Origin: ATZT02 sp038145175 | GTDB lineage: Bacteria; Actinomycetota; Actinomycetes; S36-B12; UBA5976 | Direction: 5' to 3' | Assembly (NCBI GenBank): GCA_038145175.1 | Contig: JAYQPE010000004.1 | Coordinates: 62,001-126,000, forward strand | Length of the DNA: 64,000 nucleotides | Shown here: piece after piece, positions 17,706-27,410 of the stretch | Layout of the letters: each line of letters opens with the position of its first letter | Position numbering within the stretch: position 1 is the first letter of the stretch | Notes under the pieces: generated by a model | What the model was told of the DNA's origin: nothing | Seen by the model: only the letters and a program-made list of their open reading frames with translations | The model's database searches: none | Made by a program: the position numbers and the translations under genes

Positions 17706-19124
17706 ATGAGACTCTATGACACTCGCCTAAGGCAAGTAGTTGAAATCAAGCCCTCAACTAAGGGGGTTTTAAAAATTTATGCTTGCGGTCCAACTGTTTA
17801 TCGGGATGCCCATGTTGGAAATATGAGAACTTTTTTATTAACAGATTTGATTAAACGATTAGCTCAATATCAAGGTCTTGAAGTTGAACTTATTCAAAAC
17901 ATCACAGATGTTGGCCACATGGCAGATGATCAGGGTTTAGGCGGGGTAGATGAGGGACAACTAGATACAGAAGATCGCTTAATTACTCAAGCAAGCAAAG
18001 AAGCAAGTGATGCACTTTCTATTGCAAGAAAATATGAAAAATCTTTTCATGAAGATTTAAAAAGCTTAAATATATTGCCTGCAACTAATTATCCAAAAGC
18101 AAGTGAATCTATTGAATTGATGATTGATTTAATTAAATATTTAATAGAGAAAAAACATGCTTATGTAGGAAAAGATGGAAGTGTGTTCTTTGACGCTAGA
18201 TCTTTTTCAAGTTATGGAGAAATTAGTGGCAATAAAATAGAAGAATTAAAACCAGGCCATCGTTTCGAAGGTAAGGAAGATCCTAATAAAAACTTTCACG
18301 CAGATTGGGCTTTATGGAAAATTGCTAAAGATTCAAGAACGCAACTTACTTGGCAAACTCCTTGGGGTCGCGGTTTTCCAGGTTGGCACATTGAATGTTC
18401 TGCTATGAGTTTGAAATTCTTAGGAGAAATGATAGATATTCACACTGGTGGAATTGATTTAAGGTTTCCCCATCACGAAGATGAAAGAGCACAAAGTAAT
18501 GCTGCAACAGATAAAGATGTTGTAAATCATTGGATTCATGGCGAACATTTACTATTCGAGGGCAGAAAAATGAGTAAATCTTCTGGAAATGTTTTATTAG
18601 TCAAAGATGTAATTGATAAAGGTTTAGATCCACTCTCAATCAGGTTTTCTTTTCTGGAGCACAGATATCGCTCCCAAATGGATTTGACTTGGAATACTTT
18701 AAAAGCAAGTGCTAAGGCATTAAATAAAATACGCGAAAAAATGCAACAATGGTCAAGTGAATCTGGTGAAATAGATTCTGACTATATAAAAGAATTTGAA
18801 AATTACCTCAATGAAGATTTAGACACAAATAAAGCGCTTTTAGTGCTTAAGAATTTGGAAAAAGATGATTCTGTCGCAAACGGTACTAAATATAAAACCA
18901 TCCTTAAAATGGATGAAATTTTGGGACTTGATTTAAATAAAGCTCCACAATTACAAACATTAGAAATAACTGCCCAAATGCAAGATTTGCTCAATCAAAG
19001 ATCAAAAGCTCGCACAGAAAAAAATTGGAAATTAAGCGATGAATTAAGAAATCAATTAAATAAATTAGGAATAGATGTTAAAGATACAGAAAATGGTCAG
19101 GAAGTAGCAGTAATTTCGGATTGA
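17706..19124 (+). CDS. cysS: Cysteinyl-tRNA synthetase
   Basis: A 472-residue class I aminoacyl-tRNA synthetase that charges tRNA-Cys. The HIGH-type motif is HVGN in CGPTVYRDAHVGN, and the adjacent Cys is a zinc ligand with Cys and His in HIECS and FPHHEDE. KMSKSSGN is the second ATP motif. A C-terminal helical domain follows (about 340-472). It is distinguished from the mycothiol ligase MshC by its full length and N-terminus. The last 28 bases overlap the convergent VanW-type gene. Confidence 0.95.
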   Translation: MRLYDTRLRQVVEIKPSTKGVLKIYACGPTVYRDAHVGNMRTFLLTDLIKRLAQYQGLEVELIQNITDVGHMADDQGLGGVDEGQLDTEDRLITQASKEASDALSIARKYEKSFHEDLKSLNILPATNYPKASESIELMIDLIKYLIEKKHAYVGKDGSVFFDARSFSSYGEISGNKIEELKPGHRFEGKEDPNKNFHADWALWKIAKDSRTQLTWQTPWGRGFPGWHIECSAMSLKFLGEMIDIHTGGIDLRFPHHEDERAQSNAATDKDVVNHWIHGEHLLFEGRKMSKSSGNVLLVKDVIDKGLDPLSIRFSFLEHRYRSQMDLTWNTLKASAKALNKIREKMQQWSSESGEIDSDYIKEFENYLNEDLDTNKALLVLKNLEKDDSVANGTKYKTILKMDEILGLDLNKAPQLQTLEITAQMQDLLNQRSKARTEKNWKLSDELRNQLNKLGIDVKDTENGQEVAVISD

Positions 19125-21076
19125 GGTACTGGTTGTTCCACTCCTCCAATTGTGGGTGTTGGAATAGCACTTGGTGCAACTTCACCTTCTTTTAAGCAAA
19201 TAATGTGATCACTTGGACGATAACTTGTTAAGAAATCTTCTTCTTTAATAATTGAACTATTTTTCCAAAATTGTCTAGTCACAACAATTTTAAATCCAGG
19301 TGCTGGATCTTGAGCTAAACAATTTGGATCATAAGAAGTAACCGTATCAATATTATTATTTAAGTTATAAGGTTTACCAAATTTGGCAGTAACTCTGTCA
19401 AATTCTTTAGTTCCATACATTGCAATTGTTATTCCATCTCTTTCTGGAATTGCCTTAATTAAAATATGATTTTTTGTATTGTTTTTAAATTTCAAATCTA
19501 ATCTCGGCCAGCTAACAGTCGCCTCTAAACCTGGTGTGTATCTAGAAATTAAAACAGAATGTGCTCTTTGTTCAATTCTTTCTAAACCTGCATAAAAAGC
19601 AGCAGACCAAGTTGCTGCAGTAATAATTGATACACCGCCACCTAAACCATAATCAAATCTGCCACCTTCTGCGATATAAATTCCTTTAACATAACCGTTA
19701 GCAGAAGTTCTTTCTTTAATAGTTTCATTCATTGAGTAAATTTCACCTGGTTTTAAAATTTTTCCATCCATATAACGTGCTGCCTGACTAACATTTATTT
19801 CACGATAAGGCATGTAATCAAATTCTTGCCTGAATGAACTTAGTTGCTCAGTTATGCCTAACTCTTCCAAACTTTCTGTCGAAATAGCAGGTTTTATCAC
19901 AGCACTATCTAAGTTGACTTGTCTATTATTTTTCTGTCGAAAAACTGGAGACATAGCAGCATCAAGTTGGCCCGGAATAAATTTGATGCCTTCTTGAGCA
20001 GGAACTATTTGAACTTTATTTCCAACGAAATCAAATTTGGCATCTGTTGCTTGAGCTTGCATATTTGGAATTTGTCGAGAAATTTCTTTTATAATTACTG
20101 CTTCATCAAACTTAGAGACTAATTTATTGTTTTCTTCAACAAAATTTAAAGCAGAACCTATAACTTGTGGGGATATTTTTACCACTTTCTGTCCAAAATT
20201 TAATGTAATGGAATCAGAAACTGCTAATTCTGCTAAATTTTTTCTAGCTGTTAATATATCCTCGTCGTTTACTTTTGGTGCTACATAGGCAATAACAACT
20301 TCTGGTCTTCGAACTTCATGCAACCAAGATTCCTTAATACTATTTATAGTTTTTTCCCAATCAATTTGCTGCCCAGATTTTGCCTCAGTGGTAATTATTT
20401 GACCTTCTTTAGTTGTTAAAGTTGCATTGACAGGAGCAAAAGTATTTTTTAATGCAACAGAATTGAGTGTATTTCTTAATAAAAATTCATCAATTGTAAT
20501 CTTTGGGATAATTTCTTGCGGAAACAAAGAAGATCTTAAAAAAGTGAATGGATTTTTATTTATAGAATTAATAGTTTTAGGTAAATCAATTTCAAGACCT
20601 ACTTGGCTAGGGGTAATTGTATAAATACCTTGAGGAGTCTGCACGTCAATTGGATCAGTTAATTTATCTTTTATTGCTAAATTTATTTGTTCAAACACAG
20701 AAGGGGGAAGTTTTCCTCCAACTGGATATCCAAGCAATGTTGACTTTGGGGGAACAACGGAGATAGACCATATAAATAAACTTAAAAAAACTACAAATAC
20801 AAAAGTTAAAATTAATTGTCCAAGAATTTCACCAATTCTGTATCTCCAATCTTTTTTGATTGGTTTTAATAGTTCCAAATTTGAAATTAATTCATTTAAT
20901 TCTTGTTCAACAACCGGATTTATTGTTTGCGTTCCAGAATATGATGTTTCAGTTTGTTTTACTGCATTCTTTATGGTTCCAGTGTTGGTAGTTTTAGCAG
21001 CTTTATGTTTAGGAGTTGTTGATTTAGCCTTTTTTTCAGGTGGAGTTTTCTTGCGTTCAGCCAAGCTAAAACCCAC
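19097..21076 (-). CDS. VanW-family envelope protein with peptidoglycan-binding-like repeats
   Basis: A 659-residue membrane-anchored protein. A Lys/Thr-rich cytoplasmic N-terminus (to about 75) is followed by one transmembrane helix (LILTFVFVVFLSLFIWSI). A long extracellular region has two repeats of the PG_binding_4 type (about 125-380), and a VanW domain (about 410-560) contains KPGEIYSMNETI and GGGVSIITAATWSAAFYAG. VanW proteins occur in cell-wall contexts, but their reaction is unknown. The C-terminal tail is Pro/Thr-rich. The 28-base overlap with cysS is long for this genome. Confidence 0.85.
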   Translation of the reverse strand: MGFSLAERKKTPPEKKAKSTTPKHKAAKTTNTGTIKNAVKQTETSYSGTQTINPVVEQELNELISNLELLKPIKKDWRYRIGEILGQLILTFVFVVFLSLFIWSISVVPPKSTLLGYPVGGKLPPSVFEQINLAIKDKLTDPIDVQTPQGIYTITPSQVGLEIDLPKTINSINKNPFTFLRSSLFPQEIIPKITIDEFLLRNTLNSVALKNTFAPVNATLTTKEGQIITTEAKSGQQIDWEKTINSIKESWLHEVRRPEVVIAYVAPKVNDEDILTARKNLAELAVSDSITLNFGQKVVKISPQVIGSALNFVEENNKLVSKFDEAVIIKEISRQIPNMQAQATDAKFDFVGNKVQIVPAQEGIKFIPGQLDAAMSPVFRQKNNRQVNLDSAVIKPAISTESLEELGITEQLSSFRQEFDYMPYREINVSQAARYMDGKILKPGEIYSMNETIKERTSANGYVKGIYIAEGGRFDYGLGGGVSIITAATWSAAFYAGLERIEQRAHSVLISRYTPGLEATVSWPRLDLKFKNNTKNHILIKAIPERDGITIAMYGTKEFDRVTAKFGKPYNLNNNIDTVTSYDPNCLAQDPAPGFKIVVTRQFWKNSSIIKEEDFLTSYRPSDHIICLKEGEVAPSAIPTPTIGGVEQPVPQSEITATS

Positions 21077-21110
21077 CCCAATTAACGATAAATTGAATAA
21101 AAATCTATAA

Positions 21111-21209
21111 CTCTAATATTAGAGATGAGTCATTTTGAGCGTGAAAAGCATAGGAGCACTAGCGCATTTTTAACCGTCTCGATAATCTATTAATTCAAAG
21201 CGCTCAAAA
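21111..21209 (+). promoter_or_regulatory. Inverted repeats upstream of the coiled-coil gene
   Basis: The 148-base gap before 21225 holds a perfect 14-base palindrome, ctctaatattagag, at 21111-21124. It also holds a distant 9-base inverted pair, ttttgagcg at 21133-21141 and cgctcaaaa at 21201-21209. The pair could close a structured leader just before the ribosome site, and the palindrome could be an operator. Neither role is shown by sequence alone. Confidence 0.35.
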
Positions 21210-21224
21210 GAAAGTAATCAAGAC

Positions 21225-22097
21225 ATGGCAAATACTGAAAATGAAGATGTGGCAGTAGAAAACGATGTAATCAAAGCTGCATCTGAGTGGTCAGACGAAG
21301 AACCAACTAAAAAGAACAGCAAAAGTGGTTGGTTATCTCGTTCCATAGTTGTCTCGAGTTCAAGTGCTTCTAGAAGAATTAATGAGTTAGAACAACAAGT
21401 TAAACAACTAGCTAAACGACCTAATGTTTTTGAATTAGATGATGCAGAAATTACTGCACTTGCTGGTGAAGATGCTGCGACATTAATCAGAGCTGCTAAA
21501 TCAAAGGCTCAATCTGTTTTAGTTGAAGCAGAAAAACTTGCTCAAGGTATTAGAGAAACTTCTGCTGCACAACTAGCAGCAACAAAAGAAGAGAATGCAA
21601 GGTTAATCGAAGAGGTTAATAAAGAAGTTAACAATTTAAGATCTGAAACTGAAAAATATGTGAGAGATTTAAGGAATCGTGCCCAAAATGAATATGACGC
21701 TTCAGATAAAGAAGCAAAAAGAATTGTTTCAACTGCAACAAGTGAAGCAAATACAATAGTTGAAAATGCAAAAGCTGAAGAATTAAGAATTACAAGCGAT
21801 GCTTCAAAGAGAGCTGAAGAATTATTAACTAGAACTCGCTTAGAAGCACAAGCTGAAGCAAAACGCTTAATCGACGAAGCTCAAGCAGAGCGCAAAAGAG
21901 TCATTGAAAATGTCGAGACTCAAAGAGATGCTGCCGCAAAAGTTGCTGCTGAAGCCGCCAAAGTTAGAAGATCTCTTGCCTCGTCATCAACTTTGCTACG
22001 ACAAGCACTTGATGATGCATTAGCGGTTGCAACTGATTTAGAGCAAAAAACTCAAGCGGTTGCAGATAAAACTCAATCAGTTAAAGATTCAATTTAA
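21225..22097 (+). CDS. Long coiled-coil protein, DivIVA-like
   Basis: A 290-residue soluble protein dominated by charged heptad-like helix from about 50 to 285, rich in Ala, Glu, Lys and Arg (for example AEAKRLIDEAQAERKRVIEN). The first 50 residues are acidic and then Ser-rich (RSIVVSSSSASRR). Its composition resembles actinobacterial DivIVA/Wag31-type or Scy-like cytoskeletal scaffolds. However, the canonical N-terminal membrane-binding DivIVA motif is not evident, so the name rests on architecture only. It probably serves a structural role in growth or division. Confidence 0.6.
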   Translation: MANTENEDVAVENDVIKAASEWSDEEPTKKNSKSGWLSRSIVVSSSSASRRINELEQQVKQLAKRPNVFELDDAEITALAGEDAATLIRAAKSKAQSVLVEAEKLAQGIRETSAAQLAATKEENARLIEEVNKEVNNLRSETEKYVRDLRNRAQNEYDASDKEAKRIVSTATSEANTIVENAKAEELRITSDASKRAEELLTRTRLEAQAEAKRLIDEAQAERKRVIENVETQRDAAAKVAAEAAKVRRSLASSSTLLRQALDDALAVATDLEQKTQAVADKTQSVKDSI

Positions 22098-22447
22098 TTA
22101 TTTTTGATAGGCAATGTCGACATTGCCGCTAAAATAATGACTGATCCTATTAAATAAATAATTGCAGTCAAGTTATTTGTTAAGACGAGATCACCTGCCG
22201 TCAATCTAACACTCATCATAAGAGCAATAAATAGCCAACCTAAAGAAAAAGCTATTACATGAAATCTAGATTGAAAAGTTTGTCTAACATATCTAATAGC
22301 AATGATAAAAATAATTAGATAAAGTACAAATCCCCATGGAATAGTGATAAAGAATTTATACTTTGCAGCTTGTAAAAATCCACCAAACAAAGAAACCGCT
22401 ACTCCCAAAATAATTGAACTAAATAAATTAATTACCTTATTTCGCAT
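22094..22447 (-). CDS. Small four-helix membrane protein downstream of mshB
   Basis: A 117-residue hydrophobic protein with about four transmembrane segments, starting MRNKVINLFSSIILGVAVS. ATG 22447 lies inside the last codons of mshB (11-base overlap), so translation is coupled, and the longer start at 22480 is unlikely. A small membrane protein in this position after mshB is common in actinobacteria (DUF6113-like). I cannot confirm the family, and its function is unknown. Confidence 0.65.
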   Translation of the reverse strand: MRNKVINLFSSIILGVAVSLFGGFLQAAKYKFFITIPWGFVLYLIIFIIAIRYVRQTFQSRFHVIAFSLGWLFIALMMSVRLTAGDLVLTNNLTAIIYLIGSVIILAAMSTLPIKNN

Positions 22448-23315
22448 CAAGGCCACTAAATAAATCTGTTTCAATTTCAACCGTAATTTTTTTCCCTTTA
22501 ACTAATCTAAAATACTCAACACCTAGTGCCTCTGGCCCTAAAATTTCTGCCATTTGAAAAAAAGGTCCGGTATCTTGAACTTGGGTTGCGTGAGCTTTTA
22601 ATGCATCTAATTTTTTGTTTACTAAATCTTTACCTTCAATTCTTGTGGTCACATATTTATCGTCTAAAACAAAAGGTAATTCATCTGCTGAATCAACTCC
22701 GAAAAACTTTGAACCACCAGAACTTGCTAAAGCTTCAATTCCTTTTTGCATTTGTGATTTAGGAATTGCTGTCCAATAAATTTTTTCTACTTCCCAAGGT
22801 TGTCCCAGTTCAGGTTTATAACTTTCAATACTTGCTAATTCAATTGCGTAATGCGTTATGCGATGAGCTTTAATATGATCTGGATGTCCATAGCCACCAA
22901 AATCGTCATATGTAATTGCAACTTGTGGTCTTACTTCTCTTATAACTTTTACTAAGTCATCACTTGCAGTTTGTAAATCGGCTTGCCAAAAAGAGTCTTT
23001 TCGATTGTTTGGTTCTGTCCCAATCATTCCTGAATCTCTGTATTTTCCAGCAAAGCCTAGAAATCTGTGATCTGAAATTTCTAATGCTTTCATGGCATTT
23101 GTTAATTCAGTTTGACGATGAGGTCCTAATTTGTCTTCCTTATTTGAAGCAAGATGTTCTAATTCATTTACAAGTACTTCTCCTTCTTCACCACTTGTAC
23201 AAGTAATTAGTGTTACTTGAGCACCCATTTGTGCATACTTAGCCATGGTGATGCCAGTGCCAATAGTTTCATCATCTGGGTGAGCGTGTACTAGTAACAA
23301 TCGGTGACTCGACAT
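22437..23315 (-). CDS. mshB: Mycothiol biosynthesis deacetylase MshB
   Basis: A 292-residue zinc deacetylase that removes acetyl from GlcNAc-inositol in mycothiol synthesis. The PIG-L/LmbE fold shows HAHPDDE at the N-terminus and GGYGHPDHIKAH, which supply zinc ligands. The frame stays open upstream to 23510, but the family start MSSHRLLLVHAHPDDE at 23315 is clearly right. It differs from Mca (43853-44704) in lacking the GERGDV block after TCTGG. It is strong evidence for an actinobacterial host. Confidence 0.9.
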   Translation of the reverse strand: MSSHRLLLVHAHPDDETIGTGITMAKYAQMGAQVTLITCTSGEEGEVLVNELEHLASNKEDKLGPHRQTELTNAMKALEISDHRFLGFAGKYRDSGMIGTEPNNRKDSFWQADLQTASDDLVKVIREVRPQVAITYDDFGGYGHPDHIKAHRITHYAIELASIESYKPELGQPWEVEKIYWTAIPKSQMQKGIEALASSGGSKFFGVDSADELPFVLDDKYVTTRIEGKDLVNKKLDALKAHATQVQDTGPFFQMAEILGPEALGVEYFRLVKGKKITVEIETDLFSGLDAK

Positions 23316-23349
23316 AAGTAACAGATTACGCAACAAGCAGAATATATGA

Positions 23350-25425
23350 GTGATGAGGTGGCCAAATTTTCCCAAACAATTTGCAGAAACTAAACGTTTC
23401 ACTTTAGGCAGATTAAGAAATTTCACGCTTTCTCCAGAATCTAATAAAGTTTTTTTCTTAAAAAATATTTCCAAACATGATGCACGATTAGGACTATTTT
23501 CCCTCTCCACAGAAAGTGGGGAAATTACTTGTCTTGTTGATCCCAGTCAATTAAAGATCAAAGATGAACAATTTTTACCAAAAGAAGAAAAAGCCAGAAG
23601 AGAAAGATTAAGAGAATCAGGTTCTGGGATAACAAATTTTTCAATTGATGATCTTGGAAAATCCTTATGTTTTCCTTTGAATGGTGAACTTTGGTATTTA
23701 AATTTAATAGATAAAAAAATCACACAACTAGAAACTCCAGGACCAATTGTTGACCCACGATTATCACCTAGCGGTAAATATATAGCTGGGGTGATTAATT
23801 CAGGACTATTTATATATTCACTAGATAAAAACGAAGGTAAGTATTTAATTGAAAATGATCAAGAAAATGTAACTTTTGGGCTAGTTGACTTTATTAGTGC
23901 AGAAGAATTAAATCGTTATCGAGGTTTTTGGTGGAATAAAGATTCAACAAGTTTGGTAGTTGAAAAAGTTGATGAAAGTGAAGTAGAACTTGTTAATTTA
24001 GCCGATCCAACTAATCCTGAAGAATCAGTAAGAACTCATAGATATCCTTTTGCAGGCACAAATAATCCGAAATGTGATTTTTTTGTAGTTGATCTAATGG
24101 GTAATTTAACTAAACTTGAATTTGATAAAAATGAATTTGAATACGTAACAGATGTAGATTTTATCTCAGGAAATAAAGTTAATTTGACACTTCTTTCTCG
24201 AGACCAAAAAAATATGGTCTTAAAAGAATTTGATTTAAACAACAACAAATCCAGTGATTTATGGTCCAAAACTCATCCTTATTGGGTTGAAGTTGAACAT
24301 GGCTCTCCAAAAATCTTTGAAAATCATTTAGTAGTAATTGATGGCGAAGATAAAAGACAGCTTTTTATTGACGGCTTAGCAGTAACCAGTAAAGAGTTAG
24401 AAGTTAGAAGTATTTTAAATATTGATAAATTTGGAATATTTCTCCAAATAAGTAAACATCAAAACAGCTCTTCTTTACTTTTTGTGGATTGGAAAGGCAA
24501 AAGTTTAGAAATTTCAAGTGAAAATAGTTTTGTTACTGGAACTAGAAAAGATAATTCAACTTTAATAATTGAGCAGAATGAAAATAGTTGGTATAGAAAA
24601 ATTACCCTTAATAATGGTGCGAAAAATATAGAAATCAAAGAAGATCAAGAAAGCATAGAATTTCAACCTAGAATAGAATTTTTTGAGTTAGGTAAAACAA
24701 ATATCTCTACAGCACTCATTCTTCCATCCTGGTATAAAAAAGATAAGAAACTTCCCGTAATTTTTGCACCCTATGGTGGCCCTCATTTTGCAAATTGTTT
24801 AAAAAATGCTTCTCTATTTTTAACTGATCAATGGTTAGCTGATCAAGGTTATGCAGTAATAGTGGCAGATAATCGAGGAACTCCTGGCAGAGGAAAACTT
24901 TGGGAATATGAAATTTTTGAAAACTGGAGTGAAAAAATTCTTGCAGATCAAATTATCGTGATGGATGAATTAGATAAAAAATTTCCTAATGTATTAGATT
25001 TAGAAAAAGTTGGAATCACTGGTTGGTCATTTGGTGGATACCTGGCCGCCTTAGCAGTGCTAGATGCTCCAGATAGATTTCACGCCGGTATTGCAGGAGC
25101 ACCTGTTACAGATATGCGCTGGTATGACACTGCATATTCAGAAAGATACTTAGGAAATCCAAAAGTTGAAAGTAAAAAATATGATGAATTCTCACTCATA
25201 AATAAAGCAGAAAAATTAAGTAGACCTTTATTAATAATTCATGGTTTAGCAGACGACAATGTTTTAGCGACTCATTCTCTGAAGTTTTCGCAGAAACTTT
25301 TAACCCATGCAAAACTTCATGAATTTATGCCGCTTTCTGGAGTAAGTCACATGACTCCACAAGAAGTAATTACCGAAAATTTACTCAAGATTCAATTAAA
25401 TTTCTTTAATAAATACTTAAATTAA
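23350..25425 (+). CDS. S9-family serine peptidase (dipeptidyl-peptidase IV-like)
   Basis: A 691-residue peptidase with an N-terminal beta-propeller (about 20-430) and a C-terminal alpha/beta hydrolase domain. The nucleophile is in GWSFGGYLAAL, the Asp in HGLADDNV and the His in GVSHMTP. The propeller contains FISAEELNRYRGFWW, matching the Glu-containing segment of DPP4-type enzymes, so cleavage of N-terminal dipeptides is likely. No signal peptide is visible, which implies cytosolic peptide breakdown. It faces the oligopeptide importer, an apt neighbour. The start is GTG 23350 or ATG 23353. Confidence 0.88.
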   Translation: MMRWPNFPKQFAETKRFTLGRLRNFTLSPESNKVFFLKNISKHDARLGLFSLSTESGEITCLVDPSQLKIKDEQFLPKEEKARRERLRESGSGITNFSIDDLGKSLCFPLNGELWYLNLIDKKITQLETPGPIVDPRLSPSGKYIAGVINSGLFIYSLDKNEGKYLIENDQENVTFGLVDFISAEELNRYRGFWWNKDSTSLVVEKVDESEVELVNLADPTNPEESVRTHRYPFAGTNNPKCDFFVVDLMGNLTKLEFDKNEFEYVTDVDFISGNKVNLTLLSRDQKNMVLKEFDLNNNKSSDLWSKTHPYWVEVEHGSPKIFENHLVVIDGEDKRQLFIDGLAVTSKELEVRSILNIDKFGIFLQISKHQNSSSLLFVDWKGKSLEISSENSFVTGTRKDNSTLIIEQNENSWYRKITLNNGAKNIEIKEDQESIEFQPRIEFFELGKTNISTALILPSWYKKDKKLPVIFAPYGGPHFANCLKNASLFLTDQWLADQGYAVIVADNRGTPGRGKLWEYEIFENWSEKILADQIIVMDELDKKFPNVLDLEKVGITGWSFGGYLAALAVLDAPDRFHAGIAGAPVTDMRWYDTAYSERYLGNPKVESKKYDEFSLINKAEKLSRPLLIIHGLADDNVLATHSLKFSQKLLTHAKLHEFMPLSGVSHMTPQEVITENLLKIQLNFFNKYLN

Positions 25426-26393
25426 TTACCTGGAAAGTGACAAGCAACTTTCTGATTAATACCAATCTCAATTAATTGAGGTTCTGTCGTTGCACAAATA
25501 TCTTGAGCTTTCCAACATCTAGTCCTAAAGCGACATCCTGACGGTGGATTTATTGGTGAGGGAACATCCCCTGTTAATAAAATTCTTTGTTTTCTATTTT
25601 TTGGATTTGCTTCAGGAACTGCGCTCATTAAAGCTTTTGTATATGGGTGCTGTGGATTTGAATAAAGATTTTGACTTGATGCTTCTTCAACAATTTTTCC
25701 TAAATACATCACAGCAACTCGATCAGAGACGTGCTTTACAACAGATAAATCATGGGCGATAAATAAGTATGAAAGACCTAACTGTTTTTGTAAATCTTGT
25801 AATAAATTCAAGATTTGGGCTTGAATAGAAACATCTAGAGCAGAAACTGGTTCATCAGCAATTATTATTTTTGGTTCTAATGCAAGTGCTCGAGCTATAC
25901 CAATTCTTTGTCTTTGCCCACCGGAAAATTCATGGGGATAACGGTTATAGTGCTCAGGATTTAAACCAACTAATTCAAGTAACTCTTGTACTTTCTTTTT
26001 TCTTCCCATTGGTGGATTTATTTTTTGAACTAAAAGAGGCATCTCAACAATTCGCCCAACTGTATGTCGGGGATTCAAAGAGGAGTATGGGTCTTGAAAA
26101 ATCATTTGCACTGTTCTTCTCATCTGATTTAATTCTTCACCTTTTGCAAAAGTTACATCTTTGCCATTTAGAAATACTTGTCCACTTGTTGTAGGGAGTA
26201 GATGAGTCATTACTCTTCCTAAAGTTGATTTACCACATCCTGATTCACCAACAACTCCAAGAGTTTGCCCTGATTCAATTTTTAATGAAACGTCATCCAC
26301 TGCATGAACATATCCCGCAGGTTTTGAAAAAAATCCTTTTTTCCCGGATGGAAATTTTTTAACTAAGTTTTTAACTTCTAGCACTGTGCTCAT
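25422..26393 (-). CDS. Oligopeptide ABC transporter ATPase (DppF/OppF type)
   Basis: A 323-residue ATPase with Walker A GESGCGKS, signature SGGQRQR, Walker B IIIADEP and the C-terminal oligopeptide-family domain containing CRFRTRCWKAQ, whose cysteines may bind an Fe-S cluster. It pairs with the adjacent DppD-type ATPase and energises peptide import. It is the last gene of the operon and overlaps the S9 peptidase 3' end by 4 bases. Confidence 0.92.
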   Translation of the reverse strand: MSTVLEVKNLVKKFPSGKKGFFSKPAGYVHAVDDVSLKIESGQTLGVVGESGCGKSTLGRVMTHLLPTTSGQVFLNGKDVTFAKGEELNQMRRTVQMIFQDPYSSLNPRHTVGRIVEMPLLVQKINPPMGRKKKVQELLELVGLNPEHYNRYPHEFSGGQRQRIGIARALALEPKIIIADEPVSALDVSIQAQILNLLQDLQKQLGLSYLFIAHDLSVVKHVSDRVAVMYLGKIVEEASSQNLYSNPQHPYTKALMSAVPEANPKNRKQRILLTGDVPSPINPPSGCRFRTRCWKAQDICATTEPQLIEIGINQKVACHFPGN

Positions 26394-27410
26394 TTAGGCA
26401 ACCGGTATTTCTTCATTATTCATGCGTTTAATATCTTGTTCACTTAAATGACAAGCACTTAAATTACTTCCAATTTGATGTAATTCTGGTTTATGTGTCT
26501 CACATTTTTTTCCAACCCATTTTTTAAATCCACACCGAGGATTAAAGGAGCAACCTTGAGGAATATTTAACAAAGATGGTGGAGTTCCAGGAATAGTTTC
26601 TAATTTTGCGTGAACTTCTGTATCTAAACTTCGCACTGCACTTAATAATCCTTTTGTATAAGGATGATTTGGTGATTCAAATATTGAATCCACTTTTGCA
26701 ACTTCTACTGCTCTTCCTGCATACATAACTAAAACTCGATCAACCATTTCTGCAACCACACCTAAATCATGTGTTATCAAAATAATTGCAGTATTACTTT
26801 GTTTCTGTAAATCTCTCATTAGATCTAAAATTTGTGCTTGAACTGTTACATCTAGGGCCGTTGTGGGTTCATCAGCTATCAATATCTTTGGATCATTAAT
26901 TAATGCAATTGCAATTACCACTCTTTGTCTCATGCCTCCAGAAAACTCATGAGGGTAAGAATTTATTCTTTTTTCAACTTCAGGAATTCCTACTTTTTTC
27001 ATAACTTCTAATACTTTTTGAGCAACTTCTTCTTTACTGGCTTTTGGATGATGCGTTAAAAAAGCCTCACCTATTTGATCCCCCACTGTGTAATAAGGAT
27101 TTAAGGCAGACAAAGGATCTTGAAAAACCATTGCTACATCTTTTCCTCTAATACTTCTTATTTCAGAATCTTTACTGGTTAAAATCTTTGTCTTATTTAC
27201 TTCAATGTTGCCGTTTATTTCTACATTTCCTGCATTTAGCAAACCCATAATGGCAGATGCGGTAACGCTTTTTCCAGATCCTGATTCACCTACAATTGCT
27301 AAAGTTTCACCTGTTGTTAATGAAAAACTTAAATCATCAACTGCATGCACAAGTCCATCTGCAGTTTTAAATGAAACATTTAAGTTTTCTACTTTTAAAA
27401 TTTCACTCAT
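26394..27410 (-). CDS. Oligopeptide ABC transporter ATPase (DppD/OppD type)
   Basis: A 338-residue ATPase with Walker A GESGSGKS, signature SGGMRQR, Walker B ILIADEP, an H-loop in LITHDLG and the C-terminal CSFNPRCGFKK segment. It overlaps the upstream permease gene by 4 bases and directly abuts the DppF-type gene, so translation is coupled. Together they form the ATPase heterodimer of the importer. Confidence 0.92.
   Translation of the reverse strand: MSEILKVENLNVSFKTADGLVHAVDDLSFSLTTGETLAIVGESGSGKSVTASAIMGLLNAGNVEINGNIEVNKTKILTSKDSEIRSIRGKDVAMVFQDPLSALNPYYTVGDQIGEAFLTHHPKASKEEVAQKVLEVMKKVGIPEVEKRINSYPHEFSGGMRQRVVIAIALINDPKILIADEPTTALDVTVQAQILDLMRDLQKQSNTAIILITHDLGVVAEMVDRVLVMYAGRAVEVAKVDSIFESPNHPYTKGLLSAVRSLDTEVHAKLETIPGTPPSLLNIPQGCSFNPRCGFKKWVGKKCETHKPELHQIGSNLSACHLSEQDIKRMNNEEIPVA

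Noticed and set aside
17706..19124. Mycothiol ligase MshC
   Set aside because: Despite the mycothiol context and shared ancestry, the full length, N-terminus and C-terminal tRNA-binding region fit cysteinyl-tRNA synthetase.
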